Source: Aquilonibacter sp963703325 (lineage in GTDB: Bacteria > Vulcanimicrobiota > Vulcanimicrobiia > Vulcanimicrobiales > Vulcanimicrobiaceae). Taken from it: 64,000 nt of DNA. Within the stretch, counting starts at the first letter, position 1. Each line of letters starts with the position of its first letter. Under the pieces are notes generated by a model. That model saw nothing but the letters and a program-made list of their open reading frames with translations. It did no database searches and was not told where the DNA came from. The stretch covers positions 248,001 through 312,000 of the forward strand of contig OY969805.1 in NCBI GenBank assembly GCA_963703325.1. Direction: 5' to 3'. A program made the position numbers and the translations under genes. Shown one piece after another: positions 50,751-59,357 of this stretch.

Positions 50751-52376
50751 GTGAAACCTCTGTTGGCTCTAGCTGTCCTAGCCGGGCTCCTTGCCGGATG
50801 CTCGAAAGTCGCAAGCGACAGCGGAGGCGAGCACTCGTGGACGCAGCCGGGTGTCCTGCGGGTCGCGATCCAGACCGAACCTAAAAATCTCAATCCGCTG
50901 CTCACCTCGAACACGATCGACGTCTTCATCGCGCGGTTCATGTTCCTGCCGCTGATTCAGCCGAATGGACAAGGCGTGCAGCAGCCGCTACTCGTTACCG
51001 AGGTCCCCAGCACCAGTAACGGCGGCATCAGCGCCGACGGACTCACGATCACCTACCATTTGCGCAAAGACGTAAAGTGGAGCGACGGCGTACCGTTCAC
51101 GAGCAAGGACGTCACATGGACGTGGCACGCGATCATGAATCCCAACAACAACATCGTCTCACGGCACGGCTACGACTACATCCGGTCGATCGACACCCCT
51201 GACGACTGGACCGCAATCGTCCATCTCAAGACAAGGTTTTCACCCTTCGTCAACACGTTCTTCACCGACAGCGATCAGCCGTATGGCGTGGCGCCCGCGC
51301 ACGTGCTCGCCAAGTACCCCAACGTCAATCAGATTCCGTTCAACAGCGAGCCGACGGTTTCGGATGGGCCGTTCCGGTTCGCCGAGTGGGTTCGCAACGA
51401 TCATGTTTCGCTCGTCGCCAATGACAGCTTCTTCTTGGGCAAGCCCGGACTCAAGCGCATCGAGATCAAGGTGATTCCGGATGAGAATACCTCGGTCGAG
51501 CTCCTCAAATCGCACGCCATCGATTGGATTTACCAGGCCTCGATCCATCTCTATCCGCAGGTCAAAGACATTCTGGGAACGTCGATCACCTGGATGCGGG
51601 TAAACGGTTATTACGACGTTCAGTTCAACACGACGAGTCCGCAAATGAAAGACGCGCGTGTCCGTCAAGCGATAGCCTACGCGATGGACAAGCAAAATTT
51701 GGTGAACACGACGATGTTCGGTCAAGAGACGATCGCGAGCGAGGACATCCCCGACTGGATGTGGGCCTTCAATCCGAAAGTGCGTTCGTACCCGTATGAC
51801 GCCGCCAAAGCGCGCGGCCTCCTGGCGCAAGCCGGGTATACGCCCGGCCCCGGGGGGATCGTGCAGAAAGGCGGGGAGCCGCTCTCGCTGCTGCTCGTAA
51901 CCGAGAATTCGAACACGACCTACAAGCAGCTCGCATTGCTGCTTCAGGCTCAGCTGCGCCGAATCGGCATCCAAGCGCAGATCAAGCTCTTCCCGGGAGC
52001 CCAGCTCTACGCTCCCGCCGGAGAGGGCGGAATCTTGCAGAACGGCCACTTCGATCTGATCGTCGACGGGTGGTATTCAGGCATTGATCCCGACGATTCC
52101 GCGCAATTCATGTGTCAGAACGTGCCGCCCGGCGGGTACAACTACGCCCGGTATTGTAGTCCCGAGATGGACGCGGCCGAAACGATGGCGCTAACACATT
52201 ACGACCAAGCGACCCGCAAGGCGGCGTACGCAAAGACGCAGACGCTACTGGCACGCGACGTGCCTGAGATCTTCATCAACTGGTTGCGTCAAATGCACCC
52301 GATCAACGTCGATTTCAAGGGTCTGGATCCGAGCCCCGTGATCGAGAACTGGAACGCATGGCAATGGAGCATCTAG
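50751..52376 (+). CDS. Oligopeptide-type ABC substrate-binding lipoprotein (SBP_bac_5)
   Basis: 541 aa, GTG start with GGGAGG 12 nt upstream. Lipobox LLAGC at residue 16. Family marks NPLLTSN, DVKWSDGVPFTSKDVTWTWHAIMNP and RQAIAYAMDKQNLVN are intact. It is a third paralogue of the two at 9302-12595, again without permease or ATPase neighbours. pyrE follows, overlapping by about 19 nt. Confidence 0.9.
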   Translation: MKPLLALAVLAGLLAGCSKVASDSGGEHSWTQPGVLRVAIQTEPKNLNPLLTSNTIDVFIARFMFLPLIQPNGQGVQQPLLVTEVPSTSNGGISADGLTITYHLRKDVKWSDGVPFTSKDVTWTWHAIMNPNNNIVSRHGYDYIRSIDTPDDWTAIVHLKTRFSPFVNTFFTDSDQPYGVAPAHVLAKYPNVNQIPFNSEPTVSDGPFRFAEWVRNDHVSLVANDSFFLGKPGLKRIEIKVIPDENTSVELLKSHAIDWIYQASIHLYPQVKDILGTSITWMRVNGYYDVQFNTTSPQMKDARVRQAIAYAMDKQNLVNTTMFGQETIASEDIPDWMWAFNPKVRSYPYDAAKARGLLAQAGYTPGPGGIVQKGGEPLSLLLVTENSNTTYKQLALLLQAQLRRIGIQAQIKLFPGAQLYAPAGEGGILQNGHFDLIVDGWYSGIDPDDSAQFMCQNVPPGGYNYARYCSPEMDAAETMALTHYDQATRKAAYAKTQTLLARDVPEIFINWLRQMHPINVDFKGLDPSPVIENWNAWQWSI

Positions 52377-52918
52377 GTCTCCCCAATCAACCGACCGGTC
52401 CGATGCCGGAACTCATTTGGCTGCGCAAGATGATCGTCGAGCGGGCGCTCACGCGCGGTGACTATGTGCTCTCCGGCGGCGTTCGCAGCGATTACTACAT
52501 CGATAAATTCCGGCTCTTCTCGGATCCGCAGGTGTTGCGGCGCATCGCCCGCTTATTCGTTCCGGTCATCACCGAAATCAATCCCGATCTGATCGCCGGC
52601 ACCGAACTTGGCGGCGTGGTGATTTCAACCGCTGTCTCGCAGATGTCGGGACTTCCGCTCATCGCGGTTCGCAAAACGCCCAAGGGTTACGGTGCCTTCG
52701 CCGACGAGTACGTCGAGGGACCCTACGCCTCCGGGCAGCACGTCCTCTTACTCGAAGACGTCGTGACCTCGGGCCGTGAATTGCTCGCCGCCAAAGCGCG
52801 GCTGGAAGAATTGGGCCTGCGCGTCACGCCGTGCGCCGTGGTAAGCCGCGGCCTCGCGCCGGTGCGTGCGCTCATTCAGTTCTCGCTCCCCCGCGACCAA
52901 GCGAAGACAGACAATTAA
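52358..52918 (+). CDS. pyrE: Orotate phosphoribosyltransferase
   Basis: 186 aa from ATG 52358 (ATG 52364 or 52403 are alternatives). VLSGGVRSDYYIDKF at the start and the PRPP-binding loop VLLLEDVVTSGREL are diagnostic. It makes OMP from orotate and PRPP in pyrimidine synthesis. Other pyr genes are not nearby. Confidence 0.92.
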   Translation: MAMEHLGLPNQPTGPMPELIWLRKMIVERALTRGDYVLSGGVRSDYYIDKFRLFSDPQVLRRIARLFVPVITEINPDLIAGTELGGVVISTAVSQMSGLPLIAVRKTPKGYGAFADEYVEGPYASGQHVLLLEDVVTSGRELLAAKARLEELGLRVTPCAVVSRGLAPVRALIQFSLPRDQAKTDN

Positions 52919-52919
52919 C

Positions 52920-52987
52920 AGACTTTATCGGCCAAAGCTAAAGCTTTGTCCGCTAAAGTCGCGTGGCTCGCTTCGCTCGCTCACGCT
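52920..52987. repeat. Interspersed palindromic repeat, copy 2 (inverted relative to copy 1)
   Basis: Reverse complement of the 41191-41257 element with about 90 percent identity by eye. It has the same nested hairpins (GACTTTA/TAAAGTC; CAAAGCT/AGCTTTG) and the same GAGCGAGCGAAGCGAG flank. It lies between the convergent pyrE and MBL genes. Confidence 0.8.
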
Positions 52988-52990
52988 GGA

Positions 52991-53767
52991 TCATATCGTT
53001 AATTCGGTGCCGTCGTCGGCGATGGCGCAGGGGCCGTGATAGACGCTGCGTGCAGCGTCTTCTAGTTCGCCTGGCGCAAATTCGGTGCCGTAGTGGGTGA
53101 GTACCAGACGACGCGCACCCGCACGTTGCGCCATCTCTCCAGCCTCGACCGCCGAGAGGTGGCCGCGAATGGGGCCGGCCTCCGAAGCTAGACCCAGCGC
53201 TGCTTCACACAGAAAAATACTCGCACTGCGGGCGAGCTCCTCGACGCGTTCGCACGGTGCAGTATCGCTCGAGTAACAAACGCTCGCACCGTCGCGCTCG
53301 ACACGCACGGCGTACGCATCGATGTAGTGAATCGTCTTCGCGAACGTGACCGAAAGACGCCCAATCTCGAGTGTTGCGTCTGGATCGTACTCGTTAACCT
53401 CAAAGACCTCGTCGAGAAAATCGTTAGGACCTTCGCTTGCAAACGTGGCGGCGAGTGCGCGAAGCTGACCCTCGCCACCGGGCGGCAGCCAGATCGGCAT
53501 ACGATCGTCGCGCAGCAGCGGACCATACTTGAGGCCGTAGCGCAGCGGAATCAGATCGAGGAAGTGATCGCCGTGCATGTGCGTGATGATGATCCCGTCG
53601 AGGTCGGGGTAGTCCATCACGATGCGGAGGTTCGCAAGGGCGCCGGTGCCCAGGTCAAGCAATAGGTTCGTTCCGCGCGCACGAATGAGATGGCAGCTGC
53701 ATGCGCGGCCGGGGCGTGGAACCGATGCACTCGAGCCGACGACGCGCACGCGCATCGCCGCAGCCAT
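52991..53767 (-). CDS. Metallo-beta-lactamase-fold hydrolase (RNase Z-like)
   Basis: 258 aa. Zinc motif THMHGDHF near residue 62, late Asp in SSDTAPCE and His in GHLSAVEAG and LTHYG fit the RNase Z/ElaC-like MBL group. It lacks a clear exosite, so tRNA processing is not assured. Its ATG shares a base with the stop of the peroxiredoxin gene. Confidence 0.85.
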   Translation of the reverse strand: MAAAMRVRVVGSSASVPRPGRACSCHLIRARGTNLLLDLGTGALANLRIVMDYPDLDGIIITHMHGDHFLDLIPLRYGLKYGPLLRDDRMPIWLPPGGEGQLRALAATFASEGPNDFLDEVFEVNEYDPDATLEIGRLSVTFAKTIHYIDAYAVRVERDGASVCYSSDTAPCERVEELARSASIFLCEAALGLASEAGPIRGHLSAVEAGEMAQRAGARRLVLTHYGTEFAPGELEDAARSVYHGPCAIADDGTELTI

Positions 53768-54222
53768 TACGGTAGCGATGCTAGCACCTCATCGGCATGA
53801 TCGTCAACTTTGACCCTGGGCCAAACCTTGACGATGACACCATTCCCATCGATCAAGAACGTCGCGCGTTGGACGCCCATCGACTTCTTGCCGTACATAT
53901 TCTTCTCGACGATGACGCCGAACGCGTCACACAGCTTCGAGTCTGTGTCGGCAAGCAGCGTGAATGGGATGCCGAATTTCTCTTTGAATTTTTGATGCGA
54001 CGTTGCAGAATCGCGGCTGACGCCGACGATTCGCGCGCCTTTGTTTTCAAATTTAGGGTACAAATCGCGAAATTGAGACGCTTCGTTCGTGCAGCCCGGC
54101 GTATCGTCTTTGGGATAGAAGTACAGAACGAGCGGGGCACCCAGCAAATCGACCGTCTTGACCGGCTTTCCGGCGTCGTCGGCGACGGTGAGGTGTGGGA
54201 GCTTATCGCCTAGCGCCAGCAT
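53767..54222 (-). CDS. bcp: Thiol peroxidase of the Bcp/AhpC-TSA family
   Basis: 151 aa. Peroxidatic Cys in FYPKDDTPGCTNEA; no nearby resolving Cys in the usual atypical position, with another Cys in SKLCDAFGV. It reduces hydroperoxides using thioredoxin. It lies 12 bp downstream of the K+ channel gene and is coupled to the MBL gene. Confidence 0.93.
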   Translation of the reverse strand: MLALGDKLPHLTVADDAGKPVKTVDLLGAPLVLYFYPKDDTPGCTNEASQFRDLYPKFENKGARIVGVSRDSATSHQKFKEKFGIPFTLLADTDSKLCDAFGVIVEKNMYGKKSMGVQRATFLIDGNGVIVKVWPRVKVDDHADEVLASLP

Positions 54223-54234
54223 TTCCGTCCTTTC

Positions 54235-56166
54235 TCAATTCGCTTCGCTAAATTGGTCGAGCGGTACCATAAACAACAGGCGGTCGCCCGGTCGAACGTC
54301 CTCGTCAAACTTGTGTACCGGAACGGCAACACCTTTGCCTGCGCCCAGCTCGCGCCATGCGTAGAGGGGAATCCATCGAACTTTGTAGCCTGGACGTTCG
54401 GGCGGTGCGGGGGGCGGTGCATTCTCTGCGCCCTGAAACCGCTCGGCAAGTTGAAATACCCGTGAAAACGGACGATCCGCGAAGACCGCAAAACGCCCGC
54501 GTGTGCTCTCGAAGCGCGCGAGACCGGCGATGGTCGGCGCGGTAAGTTCGGTTGTGGAAAACGACGCAATACCAAAGTGTCGCTTGATCGACGCCCCAAA
54601 GGCAAGATCGTCGATCCGTAAGACGACGTGCATGTCGGAACGTGCGTGTTCGCGCGTCCGCGTCCGTGCACCAAGCGCGACCTCGAGGTTTGCCGTATCA
54701 CTGTTGGTCACACCGACCAACGCTTTGGCGCGCTCGGGCGAACAATAGGCGATCGTTTCGTCGTTGGTCGCATCGCCCGTCAAGAGATCGATCTTTCGAT
54801 CCCGGGCAAGCTCGATCAAGATCGCATCCGGATTGCGCTCGACGACGACGACGTCTTCGCCTAGCTCGCGCAGGTAATCGATGACCAACGAGCCGACGTT
54901 ACCGGCGCCGCACACGATCACATGGCCGGCGCGATGAACGCGCCGTAGGCCGCGCGTGCGGCGCAGCGTCGCCGCGTTGAGCGCGGAGGTCACGGTAGCG
55001 GTAAAGACCGCGAAGATCGTTATGCCGGCGAGCATGGTTACCATGTCGACCGTCAGCGAGAGGGCTTGTGGCGCCGTCGGAAACTGATAGCAGTTCGCTC
55101 CGCCGCACGGGGTGATATCTCCGTAACCAACCGTGGTCATCGTCGCCATCACGAAATACAACGCAGCAATCGGATTGATGTGCAGCGCCAGCGCAAAATA
55201 GATCGAGAAGACCAGATACATCACGAGCGCCAGTCCGAAAACGGTTCGCAGAATCGGTTCGGTACGCCGCAGCGCGGTTCGAATGTCACGCGTGCCTGCA
55301 GCCATCCGGCTGCGCCACGAGGTTTCGCGACGGCGCTCGCCCTGGGGCCACGTCTTCTTGATGTTTGCGATTGGGCCAAACACGCAGACGCGCGCACCAT
55401 CGGCAATTGGTTCAGCCAGTGCCTCCGGGTCAGCGTGGTCCTCATTGCCGTAACAGAGATACGGCGCGCGTCCGTCGATCGCGACGATGCGGGCGCGCAG
55501 ATGCGCCTCAGCCGCGGGAACATCGAGACCGGCGATGCCGAACTCGGCCGCGTCGCGTTCGCAAAATCCGAAGAGGCCGGCGTTTGTGTCACGATTCACC
55601 GAATTGTCGTCGTGGTGATCGTGGCGATGGACGGCTTTGGCCACCAGCGTTTCGAGCGTCGGAAACGGCAGCGCATAAAAGCACGACGGATCGACCGCCG
55701 ATGCCGCGTAGGTCGCCGCGGCATGCGCTGCGGGCGAGATCGCAGTACAGTTGTACTTAAGGCCTTCCTGAATCTTGTGACCGAGCACCGGATTGAATTG
55801 GCGGATCGTGACCCGCGTGCGCTCGTTGATATCGCGCGCGATCAGCGCGACGCGCAAATTCAGGCGATCGTCCTGCGAAACCGCGACGATGCAGTAGTTC
55901 GGCTGATCGGGCCGCGCCCCAGCCGCCTCGAGGCCGGCTTCGCGCAGGCTGGCAGATTCGGCCGGGTCGAGTGCGTAATGGGCGAACGTCGCCGGAAACT
56001 CCGCGCGAAATTTCGCGACCGTCTGCGCGAGCAGGTTCGCAGCTCGCTCGTCGTCATGCTTCCACACGAGGGCAACGCGCTGCCCGGCCGTCTTTAAAAT
56101 CTCACGGCAGATTTCGTAGGCCAGGTAGTCACCGCCGACGACGATAATGAGCGTCTCGGTCGCCAT
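54235..56166 (-). CDS. Two-RCK potassium channel protein
   Basis: 643 aa. Residues 1-270 form one Rossmann/RCK-like domain (LIIVVGGDYLAYEICREIL), with a His-rich loop (HRHDHHDD). Two helices flank the selectivity filter TTVGYGD near residue 348. Residues 410-560 are a TrkA-N/RCK domain (HVIVCGAGNVGSLVIDYL) followed by a TrkA-C-like tail. Two RCK domains around a single 2TM pore is an uncommon order. It should gate K+ flux in response to a nucleotide or ion. Confidence 0.85.
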   Translation of the reverse strand: MATETLIIVVGGDYLAYEICREILKTAGQRVALVWKHDDERAANLLAQTVAKFRAEFPATFAHYALDPAESASLREAGLEAAGARPDQPNYCIVAVSQDDRLNLRVALIARDINERTRVTIRQFNPVLGHKIQEGLKYNCTAISPAAHAAATYAASAVDPSCFYALPFPTLETLVAKAVHRHDHHDDNSVNRDTNAGLFGFCERDAAEFGIAGLDVPAAEAHLRARIVAIDGRAPYLCYGNEDHADPEALAEPIADGARVCVFGPIANIKKTWPQGERRRETSWRSRMAAGTRDIRTALRRTEPILRTVFGLALVMYLVFSIYFALALHINPIAALYFVMATMTTVGYGDITPCGGANCYQFPTAPQALSLTVDMVTMLAGITIFAVFTATVTSALNAATLRRTRGLRRVHRAGHVIVCGAGNVGSLVIDYLRELGEDVVVVERNPDAILIELARDRKIDLLTGDATNDETIAYCSPERAKALVGVTNSDTANLEVALGARTRTREHARSDMHVVLRIDDLAFGASIKRHFGIASFSTTELTAPTIAGLARFESTRGRFAVFADRPFSRVFQLAERFQGAENAPPPAPPERPGYKVRWIPLYAWRELGAGKGVAVPVHKFDEDVRPGDRLLFMVPLDQFSEAN

Positions 56167-56168
56167 AG

Positions 56169-56723
56169 ATGTCTCCCGATTCGCCAGAGCTCGTCCCTCG
56201 TCCGCCGCATCCCCTGGCCCTCGCCCTAATCGAGCGCCTGCGGGAGCGCTCCGGCGCGCACGTGCTCGAGGTCGGGCCTGGGAGCGGGCGCAATACGCAA
56301 GCCCTCACCGGCGCCGGCCTGGTGGTGAGCGCGCTGCCCGCAAAGCGCCCGTGCGCGGCAGCCCTCACGACGCACGCGCTGCTCCATGGAACCCCGGTAT
56401 CGATTGGGTCACAACTCGACGCCATCGCCGATGCGCTCGAGCCGGGTGCGCCGCTGTTCGCGACCTTCGCATCGGTGCGCGATGCGCGCTACGGCAGTGG
56501 GGAGAAACTTGAGCCGCACGTCTACGCCGCGCCGGACGGCGACGAGGCCGGCGTCGCGCATGCCTACTTCAATGACCTTCGCTTGCGCGCGCTGTTGGAA
56601 CCGCGATTCAGCGTCGAGTCGATGCGCGAAACCAACGTCGACGACATAGCGGGAACGTGGGCACATCAAATGCAGCCGCTGCGCGGCGCGGTGCACTGGT
56701 TCGTCGTCGGCGTGCGCCGTTAA
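56169..56723 (+). CDS. SAM-dependent methyltransferase-like protein (short)
   Basis: 184 aa. A motif I-like VLEVGPGSGRNTQAL near residue 33 supports a class I fold. The next elements are shortened and motif II/III are hard to see, so activity is uncertain. Divergent from the channel gene with only 2 bp between start codons. Confidence 0.65.
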   Translation: MSPDSPELVPRPPHPLALALIERLRERSGAHVLEVGPGSGRNTQALTGAGLVVSALPAKRPCAAALTTHALLHGTPVSIGSQLDAIADALEPGAPLFATFASVRDARYGSGEKLEPHVYAAPDGDEAGVAHAYFNDLRLRALLEPRFSVESMRETNVDDIAGTWAHQMQPLRGAVHWFVVGVRR

Positions 56724-56729
56724 GAAGCG

Positions 56730-57050
56730 CTAGTAGCGCGCCAGCGCGGGCTCGATCTGCACGGCGTACGCATCGATACCACCCGCGACGTTGACGACGT
56801 CGGTGAAACCCTGCGACGCCAAGAACTCGCCGACGCGTTCGCTACGCCCGCCGTGGTGGCACATGACCGCGATCGACATCCCTCGATCGAGTTCGCCCAG
56901 GCGCTGCGGAATCTCACGCATCGGAATCCACACCGAGCCGTCGAGACGAACCGTTGCAACTTCATCGGGATCGCGAACGTCGAGTAACACAAATTTCTTG
57001 CCGTTCTCGCGCCAAGCAGCAAGATCGTGGACGGTAATGTCCTTGATCAC
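56730..57050 (-). CDS. Rhodanese-domain sulfurtransferase
   Basis: 106 aa. FVLLDVRDPDEV and the active-site loop VMCHHGGRS with its Cys are typical single-domain rhodanese features. It is coupled to thiG (ATGA overlap), so it may supply persulfide sulfur for thiamine thiazole formation. Confidence 0.9.
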   Translation of the reverse strand: MIKDITVHDLAAWRENGKKFVLLDVRDPDEVATVRLDGSVWIPMREIPQRLGELDRGMSIAVMCHHGGRSERVGEFLASQGFTDVVNVAGGIDAYAVQIEPALARY

Positions 57051-57835
57051 GACGGCTTGGTTCCGATGAGATCGCGCATGGAACTCGAAGCGTTAGCGTA
57101 GAGCCGTTTCTCCATCCGCCCTGCAAGAAAGGCCTCGCGCCCGGCAATCACCGCGTGGCGCATTGCGCCGGCCATGCGTACCGGTTCCCGCGCGGCCGCG
57201 ATGCCGGTGTTCATCAGCAAGGCATCGACGCCAAGCTCCATCGCAATCGCGGCGTCACTTGCCGTTCCGACACCGGCATCGACGATTACCGGAATGTTCG
57301 CGCGCTCCTTGATGATCGCGATGGTGTAGGGATTGCACACACCAAGTCCACTACCGATCGGCGCCGCGAGCGGCATCACTGCCGCGCAGCCGAGTTCTTC
57401 CAATTGCTTGCAGACGACCGGATCGTCACCGATGTAGGGCAACACGACGAAACCGTCGTTGACGAGCCGTTCTGCGGCCTCGAGCGTTCCTCGGGCATCC
57501 GGGTGAAGGGTTTGCGCATCACCAATCACTTCGAGCTTGATGAGGTCGGTTTCGAGCAACTCGCGTGCGAGTCGCGCGGTAAGCACCGCGTCTTTGGCGG
57601 TGTAGCAGCCGGCCGTATTCGGAAGAATGCGCAGCTTCGAGCGATCGATAAAATCCAGCATGGTCTTGCCGCTCGCGTCATCGAGATTGATGCGGCGAAT
57701 GGCGACCGTGACCATCTCCGCGCCGCTTGCCGCGTGCGCGGCTTGCATCACCGCCATCGACGGATACTTCCCGGTGCCGACGATCAACCGTGAGGTGAAC
57801 TCGTACGTACCGATCTTTAAGACATCATTGCTCAT
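57047..57835 (-). CDS. thiG: Thiazole synthase
   Basis: 262 aa. SRLIVGTGKYPS at the start, LIKLEVIGD with the Schiff-base Lys and VIVDAGVGTASDAAIAMELG near the end are diagnostic. It builds the thiazole phosphate from DXP, dehydroglycine and ThiS thiocarboxylate. Nine bases separate it from thiS. Confidence 0.95.
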   Translation of the reverse strand: MSNDVLKIGTYEFTSRLIVGTGKYPSMAVMQAAHAASGAEMVTVAIRRINLDDASGKTMLDFIDRSKLRILPNTAGCYTAKDAVLTARLARELLETDLIKLEVIGDAQTLHPDARGTLEAAERLVNDGFVVLPYIGDDPVVCKQLEELGCAAVMPLAAPIGSGLGVCNPYTIAIIKERANIPVIVDAGVGTASDAAIAMELGVDALLMNTGIAAAREPVRMAGAMRHAVIAGREAFLAGRMEKRLYANASSSMRDLIGTKPS

Positions 57836-57844
57836 ACAAACTCG

Positions 57845-58045
57845 TCAGCCACCCGCAACGGCTTTGATGATTTCCACCGTGTCACCGTCCGCGATCTCGC
57901 TCGATTCGTACTCGGCGCGGCGCACGACCCGTTCGTTCTTCGCGACGGCAATACCCGAAGGGGCAACGCCCAGCTGCTCGAGGAGCGTGCCGACGGTGAT
58001 GCCGTTGGGCAATTCGCGGGCTTCGCCGTTAACGGTGGCCTTCAC
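57845..58045 (-). CDS. thiS: Sulfur carrier protein ThiS
   Basis: 66 aa ubiquitin-like protein ending in the required Gly-Gly. DGDTVEIIKAVAGG is the standard C-terminus. Activated as a thiocarboxylate, probably by a ThiF encoded elsewhere. ATG overlaps the thiO stop. Confidence 0.95.
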   Translation of the reverse strand: MKATVNGEARELPNGITVGTLLEQLGVAPSGIAVAKNERVVRRAEYESSEIADGDTVEIIKAVAGG

Positions 58046-59190
58046 ACATGCGTGATTCGGCTTGCGCCCTCCGCCATCCTCAAGGGTGAGAACGCTCGCA
58101 GCGGCGTCGCGTCGCCACTTTCGACAAAACTCGCAATCAAATCAGCCGTGACCGGCGCAAGCAGGATCCCATTGCGGTAATGGCCCGTGGCGCAGAGTAG
58201 CCCGTCGATGGCCGCAGGACCGATGAACGGACGCCCGTCGGGCGTTCCCGGGCGCAGCCCGGCCCACGTTTCGGTCACGGTAAATGCTCCGAGCGACGGG
58301 GCGGCAGCCAGCGCGGCGTCGAGCAAGCGGTGCACCGCCTCGGCCGTGACGCGCTCGTCGAATCCAGCGTCTTCGACGGTCGCGCCGACGAGCAGCCGGC
58401 CATCGGTGCGCGGCACGAGGTACGCCCCCGGGACCCAGGCGGCGCGACGCAAGTACCCAACCGGCGCGGCGAGGGCCAGCATCTGCCCTTTCACCGGTGT
58501 GACCGGCACGCGCGCGGCAGCCGGCAGCCCGGGAACTTGCGCGGCCCACGCGCCGGCCGCGTTGACGACGAACGATGCAGGTGCAAAACCGAGTTCGCTA
58601 CGCACACCCAAGACGCGCCGTTCGTCGCATTCGATCGCAAGTTCGCGCAAGGGCGCGTGCACGACCACGCCGCGCGCGCGGCACGCCACGAGCAACGCGC
58701 GTCCGAGACGCCGATTGTCGACGTAGCCTTGTCCCTCGATGACCAGCGCACCCAAGATATGTTTTCCTAGCGCGGGTTCGGCGAGCAGCGATTCGTTGCG
58801 ATCGAGCAGCTTGCACGCGACGCTGCGCATTGTCAACTCGCGCGCAAAGGCCACGAGCGCCTCGAGTCGCTGCGCATCGAACGCCGCTTCGATAACTCCG
58901 TCGAGCGGGAGCTCGACGTTGACGCCGCTCGCTTCGACGACACGCTGCACAAACGCCGGATACAGTACCAGCGATCCGCAGCACAGGTCGAGTAAGACTT
59001 CATCGTCAATGCGCTCGGCGTACGGCGCCAACATCCCGGCGCCCGCCCAGGATGCCCCGTGTCCCGGTTCACCGCGTTCGTACACGCGTACGGCCGCGCC
59101 CCGTTGCGCAAGTTCGAAGGCAATAGCAAGACCGATCAGTCCGCCACCGATGATCAGAACGTCGCCGCCGCTCGAGGCGTTTTCTCTCAT
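58042..59190 (-). CDS. thiO: Glycine oxidase
   Basis: 382 aa from ATG 59190; upstream codons of the longer frame do not look coding. FAD motif VLIIGGGLIGLAIAFELAQRG, then GASWAGAGML and the late GLRPGTPDGRPFIGP and GHYRNGILLAP are ThiO hallmarks. It oxidises glycine to the imine used by ThiG in aerobes. No TPP-riboswitch core was found in the 167-nt leader. Confidence 0.92.
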   Translation of the reverse strand: MRENASSGGDVLIIGGGLIGLAIAFELAQRGAAVRVYERGEPGHGASWAGAGMLAPYAERIDDEVLLDLCCGSLVLYPAFVQRVVEASGVNVELPLDGVIEAAFDAQRLEALVAFARELTMRSVACKLLDRNESLLAEPALGKHILGALVIEGQGYVDNRRLGRALLVACRARGVVVHAPLRELAIECDERRVLGVRSELGFAPASFVVNAAGAWAAQVPGLPAAARVPVTPVKGQMLALAAPVGYLRRAAWVPGAYLVPRTDGRLLVGATVEDAGFDERVTAEAVHRLLDAALAAAPSLGAFTVTETWAGLRPGTPDGRPFIGPAAIDGLLCATGHYRNGILLAPVTADLIASFVESGDATPLRAFSPLRMAEGASRITHV

Positions 59191-59314
59191 AGTTTTCTGA
59201 TTGTTGTCAGCACGTAGTCCGGCCTCTGTCAGCACCAAACCGCATGCTCGCTCTATGAGGATGCAACGAATCGCTCTACCGCTCGCGGCGGTTGCAGGAA
59301 TCGCAGACTGCGGA

Positions 59315-59357
59315 TCGGCCGAAGGCCGAACGCGACGGATTCGGCAAAGTCGAATCC
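59315..59357 (-). terminator. Paired hairpins after the ETF-QO gene
   Basis: GGATTCG (59343-59337 on the minus strand sense) pairs with its complement at 59351-59357, and TCGGCC-TTC-GGCCGA lies at 59315-59329. There is no T-run, so full termination is doubtful; a weak terminator or stability element separates ETF-QO from thiO. The rest of the gap to thiO (59191-59314) shows nothing clear. Confidence 0.4.

Noticed and set aside
59191..59357. TPP riboswitch before thiO
   Set aside because: Neither the CTGAGA nor the GCGTAGGGA-type core of the THI element is present; only simple hairpins.
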